Shown in pieces: positions 30,818 through 35,393 of a stretch of 35,393 bases of DNA. The position numbers and the translations under genes were made by a program. Under the pieces are notes generated by a model that saw only the letters and a list, made by a program, of their open reading frames with translations, did no database searches and was not told the origin of the DNA. Numbering within the stretch: the first letter of the stretch is position 1; each line of letters starts with the position of its first letter. This DNA comes from RGIG9041 sp045593905 (GTDB lineage Bacteria; Bacillota; Clostridia; Oscillospirales; QAKW01), in assembly GCA_045593905.1 (NCBI GenBank), contig JAZNXL010000070.1:1-35393 (forward strand). The letters run 5' to 3'.

Positions 30818-30922
30818 ATGAGCTTGATAGACAAATACCTTACTCAAATTATCGAACTACTAAAAGAATGTGAAGACGTTGCTTTGCTTGACCTCATATT
30901 GAAATTACTTCAAAAAAGCTGA
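30818..30922 (+). CDS. 34-aa protein, LexA-box-linked candidate antirepressor
   Basis: SD GAAAGGAG and ATG 30818. Single amphipathic helix with KY near the start, C.D in the middle and LLDLI at residues 23-27, ending KLLQKS. By hand alignment 15 of 29 residues are identical to the 36-aa protein at 10747. Its stop lies inside the end of the repressor gene on the other strand (18-nt overlap), so its transcript runs antisense into the repressor. The SOS box upstream predicts expression on DNA damage. Acting as an antirepressor or as an antisense mechanism is inference; the family has no known function to me. Confidence 0.6.
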   Translation: MSLIDKYLTQIIELLKECEDVALLDLILKLLQKS

Positions 30923-31249
30923 CAGCATTTGTTTAACGCCTTTTAATTGCGCTGAATCCAATTTATACAAGGATTCTACGACAGATAGAAAATCTTCATT
31001 TCCTCTTAACTTTACAACGATATCGCTTATGATATCGTTATTTTTTTGCATTTCCTCAAAAATCAATTCCGACGGGCGAACACCTAAAACGTCGGATATT
31101 TTTTTTAAGGTTGAACGCTTAATGTTCACCACCCTTCCATTTTCATATTTTGCAATCGCGGATTTTTGAACGCCCAGCAATTTACCCAGCTCTTCCTGAG
31201 TTAATCCCTTAGCAATTCGCGCCGCTTTAATCTTTGCGCCGATATCCAT
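30905..31249 (-). CDS. CI-like phage repressor (XRE family)
   Basis: Start ATG 31249 with SD GAGGTG gives 114 aa; a longer frame adds an unlikely hydrophobic leader running through the promoter. The HTH is clear: RIAKGLTQEELGKLLGVQKS (about 10-29) with AIAKYENGRVVN. The short C-terminal part (about 65-114) is helical, with no peptidase domain for RecA-stimulated self-cleavage. Induction must therefore work another way. Its own promoter and operator lie upstream, with the divergent early promoter beyond. Confidence 0.88.
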   Translation of the reverse strand: MDIGAKIKAARIAKGLTQEELGKLLGVQKSAIAKYENGRVVNIKRSTLKKISDVLGVRPSELIFEEMQKNNDIISDIVVKLRGNEDFLSVVESLYKLDSAQLKGVKQMLSAFLK

Positions 31250-31272
31250 TGAATCACCTCTTTTCCATAGTA

Positions 31273-31289
31273 GTGTCTTGATTATACAC
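31273..31289. promoter_or_regulatory. Operator O1
   Basis: GTGTCTTGATTATACAC, first of three 17-bp sites of the form GTGTCTnnnnnAGACAC, with one mismatch in the right arm. It covers the -10 of the repressor promoter, implying autoregulation. Confidence 0.65.
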
Positions 31290-31309
31290 CTTTGTTTCCA
31301 AAAAATCAA
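31281..31309 (-). promoter_or_regulatory. Repressor promoter
   Basis: Minus strand: TTGATT (31309-31304), 17 bp, TATAAT (31286-31281). Reads into the repressor SD and ATG 31249. Confidence 0.75.
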
Positions 31310-31338
31310 ATAAATTTTCAAAAACATCAAAAATTTAG

Positions 31339-31367
31339 TTGACAGGTTAAAATTTATTTGCTACAAT
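31339..31367 (+). promoter_or_regulatory. Early promoter (PR-like)
   Basis: Consensus TTGACA (31339-31344), exactly 17 bp, TACAAT (31362-31367). Reads into the early operon starting at 31415. Divergent from the repressor promoter, whose -35 lies 30 bp away. Confidence 0.85.
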
Positions 31368-31379
31368 CAGTAGCGTAAA

Positions 31380-31396
31380 GTGTCTAAAAAAGACAC
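31380..31396. promoter_or_regulatory. Operator O2
   Basis: Perfect palindrome GTGTCTAAAAAAGACAC (6-bp arms) just downstream of the early promoter start. The repressor bound here would block early transcription. Confidence 0.7.
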
Positions 31397-31414
31397 AAAA
31401 CGGAGGACAAAATA

Positions 31415-31603
31415 ATGGAAGAACTAATGGTAAAGGCAATAAGACAATTTAAAAGAGAACACAAAAACGCCGAAATCAGAACTTGCGCTGTTTGGGAATC
31501 TTACGGCAGCCACGGTAAAACTATTGACGCGTTATTCCATATTGAATACGTAGAAGAAAGCGGCGGCGAATACAAGTCAGTCGAAATTCAGGTAAATAAA
31601 TAA
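31415..31603 (+). CDS. 62-aa first early protein
   Basis: SD GGAGGAC before ATG 31415. First gene behind the early promoter and operator O2. Alternating hydrophobic residues after residue 18 suggest a small alpha/beta fold (NAEIRTCAVWESYGSHGKT). Position fits a regulator or host-takeover protein. No family recognised. Confidence 0.65.
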   Translation: MEELMVKAIRQFKREHKNAEIRTCAVWESYGSHGKTIDALFHIEYVEESGGEYKSVEIQVNK

Positions 31604-31757
31604 AGGTCGCTACACAAACTATATAGAATGACAATCCCATAAGGAATTTGTCAAGCGAAGCGAAGTTGTCACACGAGCAGAGCAACCGCTCGAAAGGGCG
31701 GGTAATGCGGACAGCCAGACGGTTGCAATCCCCGATAGGCAAAGGAGTGTAAAGATT
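31604..31757 (+). ncRNA. Candidate structured RNA with pseudoknot
   Basis: 154-base gap in the early operon with no gene but much pairing. A hairpin TGACAA-TCC/GGA-TTGTCA lies at 31629-31653; a second TTGTCA at 31666-31671 offers an alternative pairing. The hairpin CGAGC (31674-31678)/GCTCG (31688-31692) follows. Its loop GCAACC (31682-31687) pairs with GGTTGC (31721-31726), extendable to 7 bp, and CGGG (31699-31702) pairs with CCCG (31731-31734). The loop pseudoknot is its strongest feature. It does not match a family I know. A hammerhead ribozyme follows one gene later. Confidence 0.5.
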
Positions 31758-31910
31758 ATGATGAACGATTTTAGAAGCAGAATTGCAAACGCAAAGAATA
31801 AGAAGCAATTAGACAAAATCTTAATGCAGGCGCTAAAAGAATACGGGCTGTTTTCTAAGGAATACGGCGAAATATTAAATCTTTGCTGGGATAGACTTGA
31901 TACGTTATAA
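31758..31910 (+). CDS. 50-aa hypothetical protein between two RNA elements
   Basis: SD AAAGGAGTG and ATG 31758 (a second ATG follows directly). Helical, soluble (NKKQLDKILMQALKEYGLFS, EILNLCWDRLDTL). Sits between the candidate structured RNA and the hammerhead ribozyme; its stop is one base before the ribozyme region. Function unknown. Confidence 0.6.
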   Translation: MMNDFRSRIANAKNKKQLDKILMQALKEYGLFSKEYGEILNLCWDRLDTL

Positions 31911-31911
31911 A

Positions 31912-31966
31912 GACAGTCTGACGAGTCGCTGAAAATTGCGACGAAACGGCAAAAGCCGTCACTGTT
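31912..31966 (+). ncRNA. Hammerhead ribozyme, type I
   Basis: All conserved elements are present in order. Stem I: ACAGT (31913-31917) with ACTGT (31961-31965), plus a G-T pair outside. Core CTGACGA (31918-31924). Stem II: GTCGC (31925-31929) with GCGAC (31938-31942), 8-nt loop. Core GAA at 31943-31945, with A31946 pairing T31959. Stem III: ACGGC (31946-31950) with GCCGT (31955-31959), loop AAAA. Cleavage is predicted after C31960 of GTC. It is type I because stem I holds both ends. It lies in the leader of the Cro-like gene, 10 nt upstream of its SD. Confidence 0.9.
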
Positions 31967-31983
31967 AAAAGGAGGTGAAACGA

Positions 31984-32187
31984 ATGAATAAAGAGTTATT
32001 AAGAAGCTTTATGGTATTACATAGCGATACCAACGCTACACTTGCTGAAATTTTGGGAATATCAACGCAAAGCTTTTCAGCGAAGATTAACGAAAACGGC
32101 ACTGAGTTCAAGCAGGGCGAAATTGCAACAATTAAAGAACGTTACAGCCTTACGCCCGAACAGGTAGAAGCTATTTTTTTTAGCTGA
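31984..32187 (+). CDS. Cro-like / DUF739-type HTH protein
   Basis: 67 aa from ATG 31984 with SD GGAGGTG; a GTG at 31975 lies inside the SD. The pattern LAEILGISTQSFSAKINENG, then FKQGEIATIKERYSLTPEQV, is that of DUF739 phage HTH proteins related to Cro. It should compete with the repressor at the operators and favour lytic growth. Its leader carries the hammerhead ribozyme, and operator O3 lies right behind its stop. Confidence 0.78.
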   Translation: MNKELLRSFMVLHSDTNATLAEILGISTQSFSAKINENGTEFKQGEIATIKERYSLTPEQVEAIFFS

Positions 32188-32189
32188 AA

Positions 32190-32206
32190 GTGTCTTAATT
32201 AGACAC
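32190..32206. promoter_or_regulatory. Operator O3
   Basis: Perfect palindrome GTGTCTTAATTAGACAC (6-bp arms), same consensus as O1 and O2, 800 bp inside the early operon between the Cro-like gene and the next. It may act as a roadblock or take part in DNA looping. Confidence 0.7.
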
Positions 32207-32220
32207 GATAAGGAGGGCTT

Positions 32221-32367
32221 ATGCAAAATTACATACTCAAAGAAACAATCGAAACAAAAAACGCCGTTATTCGAATATTCAGCCCTGAGCTATCAGAAGA
32301 AGAGCGGGCACGTCGAATGAAGGCGATACAAAAGGCAGCTAAGAGTTTGCTGCAAAGGAGGAAATGA
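32221..32367 (+). CDS. 48-aa small phage protein
   Basis: SD AAGGAGGG and ATG 32221. N-terminal beta-like stretch (NYILKETIETKNAVIRIFSP), then a basic helix with EEERARRMKAIQKAAKSLL. Short proteins with this IRIFSPxLxxEERxRRM pattern recur in early operons of Firmicute phages; role unknown. Confidence 0.7.
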   Translation: MQNYILKETIETKNAVIRIFSPELSEEERARRMKAIQKAAKSLLQRRK

Positions 32368-32368
32368 A

Positions 32369-32482
32369 ATGTTAGTTCAAATGCCACTCTGGGGAGTAAT
32401 TGTTTTAGCAGGCTTCGCAACAATCGGAATTATAACCGTGGGCGCTGTAATTTACACACTCAGTAAGGAAAAGCGAAAATGA
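32369..32482 (+). CDS. 37-aa single-span membrane protein
   Basis: SD AAGGAGG upstream and ATG 32369. Residues about 6-29 form one long hydrophobic helix (WGVIVLAGFATIGIITVGAV) with a basic end (SKEKRK). Its TGA overlaps the next ATG (ATGA). Function unknown. Confidence 0.6.
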   Translation: MLVQMPLWGVIVLAGFATIGIITVGAVIYTLSKEKRK

Positions 32483-32739
32483 AAACTACTCAATGCGAAA
32501 GAATCATTAAGTATATGAAAGACTTCGGCTCTATAACGTCGGCGGAAGCAATGACAGAGCTGGGAGTATACAGATTAGCAAGCAGAATTAACGACTTAAA
32601 AAGACGCGGCTATTTAATAAGGAAAGAAACCGCGAAAGGAAAAAACAGATACGGTGAAAAGACGCACTTTGCGCGTTATTCACTGGAAGAGACTACACAA
32701 AAAAATAATATCCATAAAGGAGGATTAAAAAATGGATAA
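32479..32739 (+). CDS. Winged-helix DNA-binding protein
   Basis: 86 aa. QCERIIKYMKDFGSITSAEA and LGVYRLASRINDLKRRGYLI make a small winged helix, a family common in early operons of Clostridia phages. The wing follows with KNRYGEKTHFARYSL. It probably binds DNA as a regulator; target unknown. It overlaps the next gene by 8 nt. Confidence 0.78.
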   Translation: MKTTQCERIIKYMKDFGSITSAEAMTELGVYRLASRINDLKRRGYLIRKETAKGKNRYGEKTHFARYSLEETTQKNNIHKGGLKNG

Positions 32740-33253
32740 AAAAGAAAAAAACGCGCTGGATTTAATAGGAGAAATGCTGTTAAATATCACCTTACCAGAA
32801 GACGCACCCGCAAATATAAAGCTAAGCCGTGAAATGATACGTTTTAATCGCAAAACAAGTAAAGCGGCTATGACCGCAAGCAATAATCACAACGACGGCT
32901 TATGCGCTCTAATATATGCAATAATGCGCGATACCAACGACAAGATTTTAGCTTTATGCAACGGCGAAGATATTCAGGCAGCGCCCGTAAAAGAAGAAGC
33001 AAAGCCCGTATTCAAAGTAGGGCAGCGCGTACAGTTTAAGACGTGGGAAGAATTTGTAGAAGAATTCGGACTTGACAATCACGGCAATATCGGCGGGGAA
33101 GCTAACTTTATAAAAGAAATGAGGCATTTATGCGGAACGAAAGGAACTATTAAGAAAATAAAAAACAAATACGTAGAATTATCCGCTTGCCACGAAGACG
33201 CCGTTAACTGGATTATAAGCGTTGATATGTTAAAACCCGTTCAGGAGGTGTAA
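32732..33253 (+). CDS. 173-aa hypothetical protein, helical plus SH3-like end
   Basis: SD AAAGGAGG. Residues about 1-80 are helical; an acidic/Pro linker follows; residues about 93-170 look like a small beta barrel (FKVGQRVQFKTWEEFVEEFG, GTIKKIKNKYVELSACHE), as in SH3/KOW-like domains. No enzyme motif seen. Lies in front of the recombination genes. Confidence 0.65.
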   Translation: MDKKEKNALDLIGEMLLNITLPEDAPANIKLSREMIRFNRKTSKAAMTASNNHNDGLCALIYAIMRDTNDKILALCNGEDIQAAPVKEEAKPVFKVGQRVQFKTWEEFVEEFGLDNHGNIGGEANFIKEMRHLCGTKGTIKKIKNKYVELSACHEDAVNWIISVDMLKPVQEV

Positions 33254-33255
33254 CA

Positions 33256-33423
33256 ATGGATAAAATCACACTAAGTTTAACGCAAGAACAGACAGAAACG
33301 ATTATTAGCTCTTTAACGCAAACAATCAAAGTAAAAGATACTAAAATATCAGAACTCGAATGCAGCAACTTTTTTTTAAGAATGCAGCTTGACGAAAAAA
33401 AAGGAAAGGAGCAGCCTGAATGA
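33256..33423 (+). CDS. 55-aa helical hypothetical protein
   Basis: SD AGGAGGTG and ATG 33256. Short amphipathic helical protein (LTQEQTETIISSLTQTIKVK), coupled by an ATGA overlap to the ERF gene, whose SD (GGAAAGGAG) lies inside its coding region. Function unknown; may be an ERF partner by position. Confidence 0.6.
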   Translation: MDKITLSLTQEQTETIISSLTQTIKVKDTKISELECSNFFLRMQLDEKKGKEQPE

Positions 33424-34037
33424 ATATTTATAGCAAAATGTTAGCAATAACGGCGGAAATAAAGACAGTTGCGAAAGCCTTAACCGTTCAGCAAACAAAG
33501 CAATCTTCTTATAAGGCTGTTTCAGAAAGAGACGTTTTAGACGCAGTTAAGCCGCTTGAAGAAAAATACGGCGTATACAGTTTTCCGTGCTGTCGTGAAA
33601 TACTTGAAAGTAATTTGCTTGAAAGCGAAAGCGAATATCAGGGCAAAACCACAAAGAAAACAACCTTTATGACGCGTATGAAAACAGTGTATAGATTTGT
33701 AAACGTAGACACCCCCGACGAATACATAGAAACAACCGTTTTTTCAGAAGGTATAGACGCACAGGATAAGGGAAGCGGAAAAGCTATGACATATGCTGAC
33801 AAATACGCTCTTATGAAAGCTTATAAGATATCAACGGGTGACGACGCAGACCAAACAGCAAGCGAAGAAACGTATTACGAAGTAGAGCCTACACCACGCC
33901 AAAAGCTTATCGCTGAATTAAAAAAACAAGAAATTGATATTGATACATACGCAAAAGAAAAAGGCTTAACAAAGCAAACAACTTCGAAACGCTACGAAGA
34001 ACTTCTGAAAGAACTGCAAGCAGGAGGTAAAAAATGA
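33420..34037 (+). CDS. erf: ERF-family single-strand annealing protein
   Basis: 205 aa. Typical ERF core (about 1-145): IYSKMLAITAEIKTVAKALT, YKAVSERDVLDAVKPLEEKY, then AQDKGSGKAMTYADKYALMK and the AYKISTGDDADQT end. ERF proteins anneal single strands in phage recombination and genome circularisation. The last 50 residues (QKLIAELKKQEIDIDTYAKE) form an appended helical domain seen in phage ERF proteins. Coupled to Gp157 by an ATGA overlap. Confidence 0.9.
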   Translation: MNIYSKMLAITAEIKTVAKALTVQQTKQSSYKAVSERDVLDAVKPLEEKYGVYSFPCCREILESNLLESESEYQGKTTKKTTFMTRMKTVYRFVNVDTPDEYIETTVFSEGIDAQDKGSGKAMTYADKYALMKAYKISTGDDADQTASEETYYEVEPTPRQKLIAELKKQEIDIDTYAKEKGLTKQTTSKRYEELLKELQAGGKK

Positions 34038-34546
34038 GTTCACTTTACATAATCGACAACGAAATAAGAGAACTACTTGAAAACGGATTTAATATGGCGT
34101 GTATTGACGCTGAAACGGGCGAAATTGACGAAAAGAAAGCCGCTGAATATTTAGAGACGTTGCAGCTCGAAAGGGGCGTTAAAATTGAAAATATCGCTTT
34201 ATACATTAAAAACCTTGAAAGCGACGCAGCGCAAATTAAAGAAGAAGAAAAGAGCTTAAAAACCCGTCGGGAATCAAAGGAACGTAAAGCAGCACGGTTA
34301 AAGGATTATTTATCAACTTCTTTAATCGCAGGCAATCAAAACAAATTCGAAACAGCCCGCGTTGCTTTATCCTTCCGTGCAAGTAAAACGGTTGTTATTG
34401 ACGATATCGAAAAGTTAGACAAGAGCTACATAAAAGAAAAGATAGAATATGCAGCGGACAAAACAGCAATTAAGAAAGCCCTTGACGCAGGCGAAAGCGT
34501 GGCGGGTGCTCATATTGAAGAACGTCAAAATATTCAAATTAAGTAA
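34034..34546 (+). CDS. Siphovirus Gp157-like protein
   Basis: 170 aa. Signature regions of the Gp157 family are visible: IDNEIRELLENGFN, DAETGEIDEKKAAEYLE, the helical core KIENIALYIKNLESDAAQIK and the end KFETARVALSFRASKTVVID. In streptococcal phages the family was linked to phage resistance when carried by the host; its role in the phage is probably in replication or recombination. The partner ERF gene overlaps it. Confidence 0.88.
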   Translation: MSSLYIIDNEIRELLENGFNMACIDAETGEIDEKKAAEYLETLQLERGVKIENIALYIKNLESDAAQIKEEEKSLKTRRESKERKAARLKDYLSTSLIAGNQNKFETARVALSFRASKTVVIDDIEKLDKSYIKEKIEYAADKTAIKKALDAGESVAGAHIEERQNIQIK

Positions 34547-34558
34547 AGGTGATTGCAA

Positions 34559-35092
34559 GTGTATGAACTAACGGGAAAAGCCCAGAATTTAGCTCTGGAC
34601 TTCAAAACGAATAAAGCCGTGTTAACTCTTGTAATAAACGAAAAGCAGGACGTAGCGGCTTGCTATGACGCGTTACAGGACACTGAAAAGCTATCAATTA
34701 AGATTGATAAATTCAGAGAAAAGCGCTCACTGTCTGCAAATAATTACGCGTGGAAGCTTATAAACGAAATAGGGAACAGGCTAAGAGCAGGTAAAAACGA
34801 AATTTACTTGACAATGCTTAAAAAGTACGGGCAAGTTTGCAAGATTAGTATGTATGCTCATATCCCGCCGCAGGGCTTCTTTAAGTATTATGAAGAGCTG
34901 GGCGAAAGCACGTTAAACGGACAGCTTTATAAGCATTATAAGGTATACAAAGGCAGCAGCGAATTTGACACCCGCGAAATGAGCATATTCATTGACGGTA
35001 TAGTAAGCGACGCGAAAGAGCTGGGAATCCAGACTGAAACGCCCGAACAGTTGGCGGAAATGAAAAGTTTATGGGTGGCGGTGACAAAATGA
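34559..35092 (+). CDS. NinB-like recombination protein
   Basis: 177 aa from GTG 34559 (AAAGGTGA 7 nt upstream); a TTG at 34553 is too close to the SD. The motif REKRSLSANNYAWKLINEIG (about 54-73) resembles the conserved core of NinB/Orf-like recombination mediators (R.RSL..N...W). The rest, including GSSEFDTREMSIFIDGIVSD, matches a protein often found between Gp157 or SSB and HNH genes in Clostridia phages. It may help load recombination proteins on single-strand DNA. Confidence 0.65.
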   Translation: MYELTGKAQNLALDFKTNKAVLTLVINEKQDVAACYDALQDTEKLSIKIDKFREKRSLSANNYAWKLINEIGNRLRAGKNEIYLTMLKKYGQVCKISMYAHIPPQGFFKYYEELGESTLNGQLYKHYKVYKGSSEFDTREMSIFIDGIVSDAKELGIQTETPEQLAEMKSLWVAVTK

Positions 35093-35358
35093 AACGTTAC
35101 AGCATTATACACGATTTAGAAGAAAGAACTTGCCTTGTTTGCGGAAGTAAACAAAATATTCAAATTCACGAAGTTTTTTATGGTACGGCGAATAGAAAGT
35201 TAAGCATAAAATACGGCTTATGTGTTTGCTTATGCACGCGTCACCATAACGAACCGCCGCAGGGCGTACACCATAATAAAACGCTGGATAAAAGATTAAA
35301 GTCGTTTGCTCAAAAAAAAGCAATGGAGCACTACGATGCTTCTTACGGGCGACTATGA
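35089..35358 (+). CDS. HNH-type small phage nuclease
   Basis: 89 aa from ATG 35089 (ATGA overlap with the previous gene). Zinc knuckle CLVCGSKQNIQIHEVFYGT, then the second half LCVCLCTRHHNEPPQGVHHN gives the HNH pattern (first His in IHEVFYG, central Asn and closing His). This compact family sits in recombination modules of Firmicute phages, unlike the homing HNH at 10854. It likely processes DNA junctions or nicks. Confidence 0.75.
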   Translation: MKRYSIIHDLEERTCLVCGSKQNIQIHEVFYGTANRKLSIKYGLCVCLCTRHHNEPPQGVHHNKTLDKRLKSFAQKKAMEHYDASYGRL

Positions 35359-35393
35359 GGGCATTGTTCTGCACTCTGACATAAAGGGGATAG
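35336..35393 (+). CDS. Start of an early gene cut by the window edge
   Basis: ATG 35336 opens a frame overlapping the end of the HNH gene by 23 nt; the visible residues are MLLTGDYEGIVLHSDIKGI. It belongs to the replication/recombination run; the family cannot be told from 19 residues. Confidence 0.45.
   Translation, partial: MLLTGDYEGIVLHSDIKGI

Noticed and set aside
31674..31734. Pistol or HDV-like ribozyme
   Set aside because: The order of pairings is similar, but the conserved linker and catalytic bases (for example the P4 and J4/2 parts of HDV-like RNAs) are not visible. Kept only as an unclassified structured RNA.

Overview
The window is about 35 kb of a temperate tailed phage with siphovirus-type tail genes. 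The likely host is a low-G+C member of the Bacillota, most likely a gut Clostridia-type bacterium. Evidence for the host type is strong AGGAGG-type ribosome binding sites, A+T-rich DNA, a GH24-LysM endolysin, a Gram-positive-type LexA box, and Firmicute phage families (DUF1492-like late regulator, SPP1-like portal and head proteins, Gp157, ERF). The genetic code is standard and I see no host genes. No stretch longer than about 300 bases lacks a gene or a described element.

Layout. 1-2742: a tightly overlapping run of small early/middle genes, several Cys-rich, plus a lipoprotein and a late-gene regulator. 2731-2880: a late promoter with four helically phased repeats, followed at once by two terminator hairpins. 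2897-12338: ParB-DUF4417 fusion, zincin-like protein, terminase, phosphoesterase, portal and minor head protein, interrupted by two GIY-YIG genes and by a cassette (XRE regulator on the minus strand, 36-aa protein, HNH endonuclease) with its own divergent promoters. 12349-17787: four large adhesin or enzyme-like genes (phosphodiester glycosidase, two BspA-type leucine-rich repeat proteins) in an unusual place, inside the head module. 17919-26949: scaffold, capsid, connectors, tail tube, frameshifted tail chaperones, tape measure, distal tail and tail-tip proteins. 26962-28045: lysis cassette. 28302-30668: minus-strand genes, a candidate attP and a large serine integrase. 30756-31396: a LexA box with a 34-aa gene, the CI-like repressor, divergent promoters and operators. 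31415-35393: the early operon with a structured RNA, a hammerhead ribozyme, a Cro-like protein, ERF annealing protein, Gp157, a NinB-like protein and an HNH protein.

How it works together (inference). The repressor binds 17-bp operators (consensus GTGTCTnnnnnAGACAC) at its own promoter, at the early promoter and further down the early operon. SOS induction may act through the LexA box in front of the 34-aa gene that converges on the repressor gene. Early transcription would run off the right edge, through replication genes not in the window, and re-enter at the left edge to make the DUF1492-like regulator. That regulator would bind the phased repeats overlapping its own stop codon. The late operon carries several internal terminators, so antitermination is plausible.

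The gene order (lysis, then integrase and repressor, then early genes, without host DNA) is that of an unintegrated, circularly permuted phage genome rather than an integrated prophage. The most notable findings are a textbook-quality hammerhead ribozyme, a pair of related tiny proteins linked to XRE repressor loci (one with a LexA box), the late leader architecture, and the apparent complete absence of GATC and CATG.
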